A stretch of 64,000 bases of DNA from Helichrysum umbraculigerum (GCA_949592205.1 CATIUR010000001.1:264270250-264334249); one strand, 5' to 3'. Numbered from the stretch's first letter, positions 32,227 to 44,077 are shown. Notes: generated by a model from the sequence alone, not told the origin. Program-made: numbers and translations.

Positions 32227-34204
32227 CACGCAACAGCCATTCTTTATACTCTTTAGTATTAAAGAAAACGCAAGGTTGCTACATTTTTAAAATAGACGTT
32301 GAAGTTGTGTCTGTAAACAACTTGGGATATGATAGTACATCGGGTGACATGCACAAAATGGAGTTTTAAGATTTATCTTGGATGTGTCAGTAGGTTTATC
32401 TGACACACTTAAAACAGTTTTTATCTAAATTATCTTCATCATACGATGTATTGGTAGGCATGGTACACACCGGTCTCTGAGATATTAAGAAGTAATTTAA
32501 ATACTTGTCTATTACTTTGAGAAAAATGTTATATGATGTATGACATAAGTCTTAATTGATAAATGGAAGTACTATCATACACTGTCATAATTATGTAAAT
32601 GTAAAATGGGCATATAGTGATAATATGATTATTCGCCTAACTAATGGTGACAATTGTTGTACTCACGTACAGACCTGAATCCATTAGTTATGCAAATAGT
32701 CTCAAACTTGTTATGTTCATACTAAGGGACCCTCTGTTGTACTTTGTACAGATCTGGGGCCACTAGTATCTTCATAGTCGGTTTGATGTATGCCTAAATA
32801 TAAATATCAAGTGTATGTTACGAGAAAACCGAGATAAACTTGGTCTTGTAATCTCTACCTTGTGTGAATATGCAGTGTTTGTTTTACTGAAGTTTATCAG
32901 TATATCATATAATAGGTCTCTTAAAATTAATATTCATACTAACAATAAAAGGTTAACTCACAGACACGGATGTAACGTGTTTAGGTGGACAAACAATACC
33001 AATAATTGTCTTGAAATAATTTTTATAAAAGGTGTTTTAAATGTGCCACGTAAATTTAAAGTGGACAAATATACTGATGATCGAAATAACACTTACTATT
33101 CCTAATAAATGCATGTTATTCCGATATGATCCCTAATCAGACAACTCAACTCCGTCACCAAAAATAGAGTGTTAGTAATTTTATTTTGTTAATTTTTTAC
33201 TTTTTGTAAAATTAAAGAAAATACCAAAAAGATTTTTTAGTTTTATGCTTTATTTTTATTCTGAGTTATTTTTCCAAAGTCACGAATTATTTGGAAATTA
33301 TTTGCTAAAATAACGAGTAAACGATTTGAAAAAATTTCAAAATTGGATCAAAATTTTTATGCGATGTCCCACTCTACGTCGCCTGCGACGTCCCAGTCTA
33401 CGTCGCATCTAGGGTTAGACTATATATAGTCTCAACTGCGACGTAACACGTCACACTATTCACTATTCACGTGCGACGTAGCCTGCGACGTACCAGTGGC
33501 GATTTGCGACGTAGCAATTTTCGAGCAATTTTCGCGATTTGTAGCCGTTTTCATTCCGATTCACTTACGTAGTTTTGATCTACTCGTTATTCCGCACACT
33601 TAGGTACCGATTTTACCATTTTTAACCGTGTATATTATGTTTAATGGCTATGTATGTATTACGGGTTAAAAGGGTTTCGGGTTTCGGATAAATTAGATGG
33701 TCTATCGTGTAAATTACTGGTTATAAATCATGTTTTCGTGATCACCATCGTTAGCCGCACCTTGTAGTGCGTTTGATTTTGAAAACCCCTAAATTCGAGG
33801 GTTAGGGTTTCTGGGTTGGGGACGCCTGTTCGTCAGTGCGACGTACGCTGCGACGTCGTGGCCTACGTCGCTTTAATTATTTATTATTAATTTCCTACGT
33901 CGCCCTTCCCTACGTCGCTTTTACTGCGACGTCCGATGCGACGTACCGCTCTACGTCGCTCTTTTAATTAAAGTGATTAAATTCACAATAAATTGCAAAA
34001 TGCGACGTCCCCCTTGACGTCGCTCGAATTTTATGCGACGTCAGGCCTTACGTCGTTTTTCATTTTATTTTGAATTTTAGCGACGTACAGTTCTACGTCG
34101 CTCTGTGTTATGCGACGTACGGGGCTACGTCGCTAGTTCCAGGGAATTTGAAAAGGTTTTGTTTAAAAACTGTAACATTTTTGCTAACCTTTTTCGAGTT
34201 GCAA

Positions 34205-34223
34205 TCTGTTTCTGTTTTTGCAG
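34205..34223 (+). promoter_or_regulatory. Candidate 3' splice site before post-pol ORF
   Basis: A pyrimidine-rich stretch ends in TTTTTGCAG only two bases before the ATG of the post-pol ORF at 34226. This is the arrangement expected if the ORF is made from a spliced subgenomic RNA. It is sequence-based inference only. Confidence 0.45.
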
Positions 34224-34225
34224 AT

Positions 34226-36889
34226 ATGGCTTTGATTTTTGAAGCTCGTCATAATACGGCTGCTTTCCTTACTGACACTTCTGACAAAGCTGCACCGTAT
34301 CGTCCGATGATCGCGTTTTTGAGACGTTCAAGGGTATTCCACGCCATTTCCGATAACACTATGGCGTTTGGAAATCTGATCAACCCTTTTAGGAGAAATG
34401 CGACTGTTGTTACTGAAAACGACGTTAGACGATTGGTCTCTACCGTTCTGGGTACGGAGATCACTATTATAGAACAGAGTATTCGGGAACTTTTACAGCT
34501 GAATGATCAACCGGATATGCCTGTCGGTTTTGATCATATTTTCGTTACCGGAGCTATGCAACGGATAGGATATCCCGGGATTCCCTCTGATCAGTATAGA
34601 AAAGCGAATCTCACACGCGTCTGGAGATATTTGATGCATGTGATCATTGTTTGCTTGGGGAATAGGAAAGGTGGAACGGATGGGATGAGCCGAAGTCTGG
34701 CTTCTGCTATGTTAGCGTTGGTATATAACAAGCCGTTCAACTTCTCGGGATTTATCTTCAGGGCTATGGTTAATAATGCGAATGCCGGGGATCAGAAATG
34801 GATTTTATATCCTAGATTTGTACAGTTGCACATCAATCGTCATCATCCGGAGCTTCAGGCACAGGGTGATATCGATCAGCCGCTCAAGATTTCATCGATG
34901 ATGAGTTGGATTTTCACTATTTGTGCAGGGTATGAGAAAGGGGTCGAGGCACCAAGGGATGTTCCTTTATTCGGTGCTATTGTGGATGAAAATTATGTAC
35001 CGCCCCCAGATCCTCAGTATATGGATATTCTAGCACCACAGCAACCGCAGCAACCGCTTATGAATGTTCCTGTTCAGGCTGCGGGGGAGAATGTGGATGC
35101 TCTTTTGGAAAATATCGAGCAGTTCGGGCATGTGGATTCGGACAATCCAGCATCTCACGACACGGTCGAGAGTTCTGATTCCGAAGAACCGACCAATGTA
35201 GGTCCTCAGGATGGGGGTCCAACGCCTGAGCATTCGGATGGTACTGTTCCGCATCCCTCTGAGATGGAACGTATCAGGCTTTCCGATTCATTCAGATATC
35301 TAAGAATTCAGCGTCGGAACCGGGCAGGACGCAAGTATGTACCTCCAAGGGATACTGGGAAACGTACATGAGACGGTGATGATTCTGCTGATGAAACTTA
35401 TCGTCCTCGTCGTCGTGTTCGTCGCTCTTCGTCAACACGAGCTCCAGTCAATCCACAGCAGCAACCTGATTTTCAGATTCAACCGACTCCAGCTTTCATG
35501 CAAAAGATTATGGAAGATATGCAGCAGATGAAGCAAAAGCTGGAAGCTCAGGACGAGAAGATTGCTGAACAAGCTGCGTTGATCGAGGTTCAATCTAAAG
35601 AGCTTGAGGATACGAAGCTTAGGGTTAATGTTTTGGAAGGCAGGTTACTTGCCTCGGGGGAGTATGGGTCTGGGATACCCACTTTAGAGTCAAGTGAACC
35701 TGCGTCTGTAAATCCCAACCCTGTAATTGAAAATGTTAATGAAAATATTTCTCGTTTGGATTATTTTTGTGTTGATGATATTCCAGGGCAACCGAGACCG
35801 CTGGTAGTTGACTACTCATTCGCTGACTTATCATTTATTCAGAGGATGGCCAGTGGAGTTGGCTCTGAGGAAGAAACAGAGAATGTTTTTGAGATGAATG
35901 AGGATGTTTCGATTGAAGAAGAGCAGTTGAATGCAGATGAAACGTATGATGATGCACAATCTGGGGAAGCTTATGATGGTGCACCAATTATTGAATCTGA
36001 TTCAAGTGAAGACGAGAGTCCTGATAAAGCTCAACATGGAGAATCAAGTTCTGCTGCAACTCCAGCTTCAGAGACACAGGCACCGGACTCAGCAGCGAAG
36101 AAATTAACTGCTGAAGAAAAGAGAGAGAGAAACAAGAAATGGTGGCCTAAGGGACGAAATCCAGTTCCTATTCCAGTTAAATGTCAAGTGTACCGGGTTA
36201 GTCGAAATTATACTGGTGTTATTAAAAGCTGGAAGTGTCAAAGGAATCTATTTATGATTAAGAGATAAGATGGAGTTCAGTACTTCAGAATGCGTTTTGA
36301 TAGATTGAGCACGTTGCCAAAAGGAGAGATTAATCGATTAGCTCAGCTTAAATTGATTAATCCGTTCGAAAATGATTATGCTGAGTTCATTCAGAGAAAT
36401 CTACGTCGGGAAGTATTATCGAAGACATATTCGAAATTGAAACCGACGTTGGGAACTCGGTATACGTGGAAAAAGAAGATTGATCCAGTCACCAGGAAGC
36501 CTTTGGTTAAAGTTCACTATTCGCCTGCTAACTGTTTGACTGAGATACCTCTAGAATCAGTTCCTTACTATTTTCTGAGAAGACTTGTAAAATGGGAACT
36601 TGATCCACAGACTGGCGAAGCGGTTATTACTTTCGTTCCAGATTCTGAACCGTGGCCAGAAGTTGGAGGTATATGGAATTTGAAGCAAGCAACGTTTAGA
36701 CTATATGATCCGATGAGTTTGATTAATTTTCATGAAAAAGATTTAAGAAAACTCTATGATAATCGGATTCGTGTTGGTCAAAAGAATGAATTCAACAGAC
36801 GTTTAGCACAGCAGTTTTACAATGTTGTTACTGTTTGTGTGGCTAATGGAATTCATGCCGACGGCCAGTTTCCTGCGGGCTGGGTTTAA
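34226..36889 (+). pseudogene. S1 post-pol (env-position) ORF, two stops
   Basis: One frame of 888 codons starting MALIFEARHNTAAF, interrupted by TGA at 35369-35371 and TAA at 36266-36268; reading continues in the same frame after each. The N-terminal third (FNFSGFIFRAMV, ILYPRFVQLHINRHHPEL) resembles the extra ORF I remember in Sirevirus elements of composite plants. An acidic and Ser-rich middle follows. A coiled coil is predicted by eye near 35500-35650 (Met/Gln/Lys/Glu heptads), then a basic C-terminal domain. No signal peptide or convincing membrane segment is visible, so an envelope role is not supported by sequence. Both stops could be single substitutions. Confidence 0.75.
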
Positions 36890-36920
36890 AGAAGATTTTT
36901 GAAGACCAAGCTGAAGACAC

Positions 36921-36929
36921 GGGGGAGTT
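36921..36929 (+). promoter_or_regulatory. Polypurine tract of S1
   Basis: GGGGGAGTT directly before the LTR start TGTTAGTAC. S2 has the matching AAGGGGGAGTT. Confidence 0.85.
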
Positions 36930-37338
36930 TGTTAGTACATGTTTAGTGTCTGTCAGTTGGTCTAGCTCGTAGTTTGTAATTAGAATTAGTGTTCCTGACT
37001 CCTGCGACGTAGCGTGTAACGTCGCAGGTGCGACGTCAGGTTTTGGGCCTGCGACGTAGTCTACGTCGCATGGGCTTGGGCCTGCGACGTAGCGTGCGAC
37101 GTCGCAGGTGCCAGATTTTGTATAAATTCGTTTTATGTTTTCTGTTTTAGGGTTGACGAAACCCTAAACACCATTAGTCGAAATCTCTGTAATCTGATTG
37201 ACTATAATCGAATAAACAACGTTTTGATTCGTATTCTTTGTGTTTGATTATTCGTGTGATTGGTTAGTGATCTAATTGTTATTTCCGCTAGCGATTAGAT
37301 TGACTCGGTGCCGTAAGATCCAAGGTTAGGGACAAACA
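36930..37338 (+). repeat. 3' LTR of S1
   Basis: 409 bases, TGTTAGTACATG to GGGACAAACA. A GCGACGT cluster occupies about 36999-37111, directly upstream of a TATA-like GTATAAATTC near 37118. It provides the reference that shows the 5' LTR is rearranged. Confidence 0.88.
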
Positions 37339-39170
37339 ACGAAAGTTGTATGAAAGCCTTTGACTACCTAAAGAAAGAGCTAACTAATGCACCGATCATG
37401 GTCGCTCCAGACTGGAGCCTTCCATTTGAGATCATGTGCAATGCAAGCGATTTCGCTGTAGGGACAGTTCTCGGGCAACGGAAGGATAACCACTTTCGAC
37501 CAATCTACTACGCTAGCAAAACTCTCACAGATGCTCAAGAAAATTATACAACCACCGAGAAGGAGCTGCTAGCTGTAGTATTCGCCTTTGATAAATTTCG
37601 ATCCTACCTGATATTGTCAAAGACAATAGTATACACGGATCACTCAGCTCTGAAATATCTCTTCAAAAAGCAAGACGCAAAACCACGACTGTTACGATGG
37701 ATTCTACTCCTACAAGAATTTGACATTGAAATAAAAGATAAAAAGGGGGCAGAGAATGTCGCTGCAGACCATCTGAGTCGACTTGAAAATCCATCAATGG
37801 AACAACTTGCAGAAGGGGACATCAAAGATCGATTTCCAGAAGAGCAGTTAATGAGCTTAGGAGGACAATTGCAAGGATCACAATTTACGGATGATCCTTG
37901 GTTTGCAGACATAGCCAATTTCGTAGTTGGAGGGATCACAAGAAAAGGAATGCCGTCATCACAAAGGCAAAGGTTCTTCCGCAATGTCAAGCACTACTTT
38001 TGGGATGATCCATATTTGTTTAAGGTCTGTCCCGACCAGATTATAAGAAGATGTGTCAGCGGAAAGGAAGCCGAACACATTCTTCATCAAAGCCATCATG
38101 GACCCACCGGAGGACACCACGCAGCCAACTTGACAGTAAAGAAAGTATACGACTCAGGATTCTACTGGCCAACTATTTTCAGAGACGCACAAGATTTGGT
38201 GAAACGCTGCGATATTTGCCAAAGGTTTGGAAATATCACAACGCGTAACGAAATGCCGTTAACGAATATCCAAGCATGTGAAATATTTGATATATGGGGA
38301 TTAGATTTCATGGGACCATTTCCGAAATCTTACGGAAAAGAATACATTCTAGTAGCTGTCGATTACGTGTCAAGATGGGCAGAAGCTCAAGCCTTTCCAA
38401 CAAATGACTCAAGAGTAGTGACCAAGTTCTTAAAGCAGCTGTTCTGTCGGTTTGGAACACCTCGGGCGATCATCAGTGATCGAGGCATGCACTTTTGCAA
38501 TACTCAGTTTATGAAATTATTGCAACAGTATGGTGTTACTCACTAAACCTCTACGGCTTACCACCCACAGACGAATGGGCAAGCAGAAATTACAAACCGA
38601 GCATTAAAAAGAATCTTGGAACGAACAGTAGGTCAACACAAAGAAATATGGGTAGATAAGCTAGATGATGCTTTATGGGCATTCCGGACAGCCTACAAAA
38701 CACCTTTAGGAACAACTCCCTATAGGCTCGTGTACGGTAAAGCATGTCATCTCCCGATTGAACTCGAATACAAAGCTTACTGGGCATTGAAGAACTGTAG
38801 TTTAGATCCTACAATTATGGGAACACACCGGAGAATGCAACTGAATGAACTAGCAGAGTTAAGGGATCAAGCCTACGAAAGTTCCTACAAATTTAAGGAA
38901 AGAACCAAACTGTTTCACGATTCCAAGCTCCGCCCCACACGCTTCAATCCAGGTGATAAAGTTCTACTCTTTAACTCCTGATTTAAAAAGTTTTCTGGTA
39001 AGTTTAAAACACGGTGGAGCGGCCCTTTTACAATCTCTAAAGTATTTCCTTATGGTGCCATAGAACTCGAGGCTCCAGATGGAAATTTCAAAGTAAACGG
39101 TCACCGATTAAAACACTACGTAGAAGACTTTCCCTCAACTGAGGAAGTCTACAACTACGAATCGTCTTAA
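37339..39170 (+). pseudogene. Athila-1 pol, 3' part: RNase H and integrase
   Basis: Continues the polyprotein in frame from 24966. RNase H motifs: IMCNASDFAVGTVLGQR, PIYYASKTL, TTTEKELLAVVFAF, IVYTDHSALKYL. Integrase follows with the HHCC finger (HQSHHGPTGGHH...CDICQR) and two of the three catalytic acids (WGLDFMGPF, ISDRGMHF). A TAA at 38544-38546 falls just before the segment with the catalytic Glu (NGQAEITNRA). A TGA at 38979-38981 lies near the C-terminal GPF/Y-like end (TRWSGPF). Each break looks like a single-base change. Pol ends at 39168-39170. Confidence 0.88.
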
Positions 39171-39190
39171 TATATTAGTGGTTATAAAAA

Positions 39191-39244
39191 AGTCAAGCTA
39201 CGAGACTCGAAAAACAAAGCGCTCTTAGGAGGCACCCCAAGCCT
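39191..39244 (+). promoter_or_regulatory. Conserved AGCGCT...GGAGGCACCCC block after pol
   Basis: AACAAAGCGCTCTTAGGAGG followed by CACCCCAAGCC begins about 20 bases after the pol stop. Counterparts lie at 16844-16895 and 52026-52071 on the minus strand. Confidence 0.6.
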
Positions 39245-39363
39245 ATCTTATGTTTTCAGCATTAATTTTATCTTTCTGTTGTGTTTAAGCTAATCCAATT
39301 TTTTATGCAGTACCTCATAAAGGACTAATGATCTTAGACCATTAACCTTTCATATTTTGCAGG

Positions 39364-39999
39364 ATGAGTTCGCAGTCAGACAGAGCACGAGCCCCCAGAC
39401 AGAGATGCTCGCATACCATGCACCACTCCCGGAGTTCATCATCGGGTAGTAGCATGAGGACTGTCAGAGGATCCCAGTCACCACCTCCTAGTTTGGATGA
39501 GATCTCGGCAGACTTGGTGGAGGTGTACGTTCAGGAGTCATTCCTGTTACGTCCCATCCAGGCCAGGTTACCTTCATCTCACCAACCAGCGGGACAGACC
39601 GCAGAGACCTCCAGAGTACCCATCTTTGAGCATGGGGTTACTACTGCAGACCCTGTTGTCACTTGGTCTGTACTGAGAGCCCTTGAAGTCCAGCACACTG
39701 CCATCTCTGAAATCCACACTGCTTTAGGCTTTACCTCTACACCTGTGTGCCCCTTTCAGATGGGACCCGATCCCGCTCCGCACATTCCACCATGGGATTT
39801 ATTCCCATCTTGGAGCTTGACTGCGCAGGACCACCCCACTTTTATGGACCCACTAGAGGAGGAGACTGCTGCACTGGACGCTTGGATCCAGGATCCAGAG
39901 AATGGTACTGCATCTCCTGTCTATACCATCGAGGAGTCAGCATCTCCTACATCGATCGTGGAAAACACGATCTTTATGGATGATGACTTCACCAACTAG
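39364..39999 (+). CDS. Athila-1 post-pol ORF, 211 aa, unrecognised
   Basis: An open frame in the position of the Athila extra ORF, but much shorter than the 614-residue ORF of element B and not visibly similar to it. The N-terminus is Ser/Arg-rich, followed by PVVTWSVLRALEVQHTAI and an acidic C-terminus. The ATG is one base after CATATTTTGCAG, a good candidate 3' splice site, with another TTTTTTATGCAG at about 39299-39310. No domain was recognised. It may be a truncated or diverged relative of the env-position ORFs, or non-functional. Confidence 0.5.
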   Translation: MSSQSDRARAPRQRCSHTMHHSRSSSSGSSMRTVRGSQSPPPSLDEISADLVEVYVQESFLLRPIQARLPSSHQPAGQTAETSRVPIFEHGVTTADPVVTWSVLRALEVQHTAISEIHTALGFTSTPVCPFQMGPDPAPHIPPWDLFPSWSLTAQDHPTFMDPLEEETAALDAWIQDPENGTASPVYTIEESASPTSIVENTIFMDDDFTN

Positions 40000-41653
40000 G
40001 AGGCGCTCTATGCTGACACGGATTAGCTAATTCTAGTTATTATTTATGTTTAGTATTAACTCGTATTAACATTTGTGTCTTATGAAGGTTGTGTACTATG
40101 CAGAATTGAAAATAGAATTTGCGGAACAAGTTCATTCTTAATGAGCCTGGTCCATCTCCAGCAAATTCACATACACCTGAACCTGGTCCTTTAAATCCAG
40201 TGGCATCACACGTAGAGCAAGGAAGTATCTTTTCTAAACCTTACTTTGCTTAAACCACACAAGAATTTTAAGAAAAACTCTAAGTGTGGGATTAATACTC
40301 ACAAATAGAGAATAACTTTGAAAATATTGATCCGTATTAAAACTCTAAGTGTGGGATTAACCTAACTTAGAGAACATTAGGGACAATGTTCTTTTAAGTG
40401 TGGGATAGTAGCAGTAGCATTCACTACTGTATTGCAACATAAACGTTATTTTCAGCAAAAAATTTCAAAATTTTTCTTGGAAAGCCCAAAAAGGGTATTT
40501 TCGGTCAACAAAAATCCGAATGGTTTGGCAAATCGACTACGACAGGTAAAACTCTCTGGTAAATTTCCAAAATGAGTTTCAAACAAGCAATCGCATGACC
40601 AGGCACAAAACCATCAAAATTAAGTGAGGAATTTTGAGCCATGAAAAAAGCATTCACTTTAATGCTTCACTTATTCGTTTGTGAGTGTGCCGATGTATGC
40701 CTTCTTGAGTCAGAACTTGCTCGACGAATGCAATTCGAAACTATAAAAGTGAGCGTCATACGTGACGAAGGTGCAATTAGAGGATCTCGACATTCACTAG
40801 GATAGAACCCTCTCATAAAACCCCCCGTTTTCAAGACTAACCCTGCCAATGCCTATTTTTGGTATTGAAGATCATTTAGAAAACCTGTTGAGCCTTAACC
40901 TTTTCGTTTCAAATACTCACTTCAAAAAAAAAAAAAAACCAACCCTTTCTTTACATCTCTTGGACATAGCCTAAGTTTCTGTTCTGTCAGCAAAACATTG
41001 CAAGAAACGAAGTTCTACAAGGACTCCAAAACACAAACAAGCTGCCGAAGGAATCAAAAAGCTAAAAGACCCAAGGATCATTTAAAGCCGAGGGAAATGT
41101 TATTCAAAACAAGAAAGAATTACGAAAAGGAGGCTCTCAAAGAGAAAAATTCATAAAGAGGTACTATCTTAGAAACGTCAAAGACAAGTCATCACAAACA
41201 ACTCTTAGGCTATATTAAACTCCAATTCAAACCACCTACCAAAATCCTTATCCCATACACCGTCTTCACCCTCTTACGAATGTCTAGGGATAATTAGCAC
41301 CATCCTCACTTAAGTATTGTAGATTTGATTCTCGATTAAGCTTATGACAACGGGAGAGCTACATGACTGGCCCTGAGTGATTTATAAGTTAGGAAACCCG
41401 ATACACTTGAGTGAATTGAGTGACCACCTGTGAGGGCCCCAGTCATGTATATCTTACATTTATGAAGATTGAAAAGAAAGCTTGCTAGAACCAAAAGTTT
41501 GGGGGAACATCAAGGGATGGAACCTCGTCCGAAATCTTTTTACCAACCCTGCAGGAACCAAAGTTCTCCGAAATACGAAGACACCCCTCCAGCTTTTTCC
41601 CGATTTGATGAAGACTTGCTTGAGGACAAGCAAAATTCTAAGTGTGGGATACT
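40000..41653 (+). other. Athila-1 3' tail with reiterated AAGTGTGGGAT
   Basis: Untranslated sequence of 1.65 kb. The motif CTAAGTGTGGGATT occurs at 40278-40293, 40343-40358, 40392-40407 and finally at 41636-41650 next to the LTR. The copy next to the LTR is the likely plus-strand primer; the others may be secondary primers or remnants. The segment 40780-40915 is the match used to place 4716-4978 in element B. Small frames inside are not conserved. Confidence 0.7.
41636..41650 (+). promoter_or_regulatory. Polypurine-type tract of Athila-1
   Basis: TTCTAAGTGTGGGAT three bases before the 3' LTR start (TGATATCGCG). Equivalent positions in A and D carry the same core. Confidence 0.65.
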
Positions 41654-44072
41654 TGATATCGCGTAAAAAGTCACGTTTTTACTACCGATATCTCTCTCAT
41701 TCTGGAACGATTCTCGGCATATTAACTCAAAAATAGCACAAATCAGTAACATTATGTCAAGATGGTCAAAACGAGGTTGCAAGATAAAAATCGAGCAAAA
41801 CGGCCGAGAAACGAAGATTCCACATACGTTTGAAGATTCAGGGCTTTAAAATGAGATTTCAAGACTAAAATGCCATCCATCAACATCCAATATTTCCAAG
41901 ATGTTCGTTTTTAAAATTCGAATCCAACGGAAGAAGAATCAACCAAAACGGGTGAAAAATGAAGATTTCGCGCCCGCCGGAAGATCCAAATGATCCGTAC
42001 GCAATATCTGGAGCTAGGGACCTCAATTTCAGTCATATCCTATGTCAAAATCTTCGTTTTGAATTACGAATCCAACAAAAAAAGAATCAACTCAAACGGA
42101 CGTATAACGAAGAAAACACGCACGAATCAAGAAACGAAGCAAAAGATTGAGCAACGGGACGGGGTGGGGCCCACCGCCACCGGCCACCAGCCAGCCGCCG
42201 CCGGCCACCTGGCTGGCGCCACCGGCCACCCTACCCCCATCCCGGTTTCCGTTTTTGGCAAGTTTTGGTACCCGGTTCGCCTACTTTTTGCGTTGTACGG
42301 TACCCGGTTCGCCTAGTTTTCGCGTTGTATAAGCCACTTTTGGAAAGTCTTCTAACATGAGCCTCAAGGACAATTTGTGCTAATGTGAGCCAAAGCTCAC
42401 CTATAAATAGGAGGCTTTTGGTTCATTTAAAACACACACTTACACACCAACATATGCACACTTTCTAGCATATTTCATACTTTCTCATTATCCATTCTTT
42501 TCTTTCTTTATTGTAATACTTCCTTGGTTAATTAGACTAGCTAATTAACTAGTCAAGGAAGACTTGTATGGAGGTGCTCCGGGACGCATTTGTAAGCTAC
42601 GAGTTATTGTATTTCTTTATCAGGTTTCAATCTATCTTCCATATTTAATTATGTTCTTTCTTTCTTTAATAAATTTAAATATGCATGCTAGAATTGCCAT
42701 GATTTGCTAAATAACTCAATTGTCTGCTATGATAGTCGTTTAGGAAAATTTTAAATATGTGATTATAATGTATGCTGTGAGATTGCGGGTGCTTTGTATC
42801 TTGAATAGATGTAGGAACTGAATCTTTATCGTTTATCTGCCCAACTCATGTTGTGACTAAAACCTTATCCAAAAATGAACGTAGCTAACTCATAGGGTAT
42901 AGGTCACTTAGTTATACTATGTTTGATTGAATCATTGAGCTCGGCATGGCCGGTGTTCTCTAGACCAAATTAGGATCCAAGAGACACGGAATATGGGAAT
43001 AGAGGTAGATTAAGATTTAATTCGGACAGACGGTATTTTTGAGACAACTTTCGGAATATCCTCGATTTAATTAATACATTTGTATGCTCAGGTTTAACTA
43101 TTGTCTTGATTGTCTTATTGCATGTTCTTGTTTGATTGTTGCCTTAGGATTATCGTACTAGTAAAATACACCTAGCCTTAATTATTGTGAAATAACATGA
43201 CGGCCCCTATTCAACTGTTCTTCGATATAGTACTGGAAATGCTTATGGCAAAGTACAAACGTATGGAAGTCGAGAACGACCGAAGGTAGTTGTGTTATGG
43301 ATCAATTAACAAACGTATTACTTAAGTTTCTATTTGTAATATAAACCACCCCTATCTTGCTACATACTTGAGTAATGTTGATAATTCATACGAATAAGTG
43401 ATGACATCTTATCTGACCGCTTAGACCAGTTCTTCCAACTTATTCCGACGAGGGTAAAACCCGTTTACAAGATTGTTTATTCAGCAAACTGTGCCATGAT
43501 TCGGACGTCTATGATGACCGAGATTGGGGAATAGGATTCGAGATTAACTGTCAGATAATATGGACATGCATTTGAGAGAACTTTCGGTGTATGTTTTAAT
43601 ATATTATGCAACCCACGTGACATTCTATTTGCCTGATTGTGGACATCTCCGCGTTAGCCCGATAGTAGGATTGCAGCAATAACTCACATTAACTTATGAA
43701 CTTATCCTCATTAGAACTCTTCATACTTTAATATCACCTGAACCACTTCATAGTAGACAATCGCTTTTAACTGCTGAACGCCCGAAGTAGCCTCCATCTC
43801 CATTTCTGATTTAATTTAGTTTAACCTTAGAATAGAAAACCCAAAATCCAAACCAACTCTCTTCCGCCCTAGCTAAATTCATAAAAGTCTCTAATTTCTC
43901 CTAGCTTCAATTCGTCGCGCTTTGAAGAACGATCCTAGGTCATACTTATCCTTGCTAGCCCTTAGATTAGCAATAATAGTAACCCTAGGCCCCAGCCTTA
44001 TAAATTTTAAAAACCCACTGCTGGTGCCCGGATAGTCATCGTTAACGACACCGACCTGTTCGGGCGCCAACA
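41654..44072 (+). repeat. 3' LTR of Athila-1
   Basis: 2419 bases, TGATATCGCG to GGGCGCCAACA, equal in length to the 5' LTR and about 99% identical by eye. The TATA box is at 42402-42410. The frames at 41959-42332 are in U3 and are not genes. Confidence 0.92.
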
Positions 44073-44077
44073 GTTGC

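Larger units (their letters stand above)
32165..34225 (+). other. S1 non-coding region between pol and post-pol ORF
   Basis: About 2 kb without a supported gene. It starts with a run of 26 A at 32201-32226. Then come two related hairpin-prone pieces (TTGTACTCACGTACAGA near 32657 and TTGTACTTTGTACAGATC near 32737). Two GCGACGT clusters follow at about 33365-33510 and 33836-34135. The 32300-33140 part is clearly homologous to the tail of S2 (54240-54930), but single-base indels break any shared frame, so it is conserved as non-coding sequence. Confidence 0.7.
24967..37338 (+). mobile_element. Sirevirus S1: copia element with post-pol ORF
   Basis: A 12.4 kb copia element of Sirevirus type, recognised by a long Gag with two CCHC knuckles, a copia-order Pol, an extra post-pol ORF in the env position and the GGGGGAG polypurine tract. 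The primer-binding site is TGGTATCAGAGC (initiator tRNA-Met). The 3' LTR (36930-37338) is normal. The 5' LTR is abnormal: its U3 is absent and replaced by an inverted copy of its own 3' end. No target duplication is visible, and the host RT-RNase H frame is restored if S1 is removed. Dense GCGACGT repeats fill its non-coding parts. Confidence 0.9.
19530..44072 (+). mobile_element. Athila-1: gypsy element with near-complete pol
   Basis: Two LTRs of exactly 2419 bases flank the element; I count roughly two to three dozen differences by eye, about 99% identity. Contents in order: Athila/Tat primer-binding site, protease region, RT, RNase H, integrase, a 211-residue post-pol ORF, a tail with reiterated AAGTGTGGGAT motifs, and the 3' LTR. 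S1 is nested between RT and RNase H. The usual Retrotrans_gag region is missing: the first frame starts about 145 bases after the primer site and goes directly into the protease flank. It is inserted in element B's 5' LTR. Confidence 0.9.

Noticed and set aside
32815..33105. 96-residue plus-strand frame in the S1 non-coding region
   Set aside because: The homologous stretch in S2 has single-base indels that break the frame, so the conservation is not of a protein.
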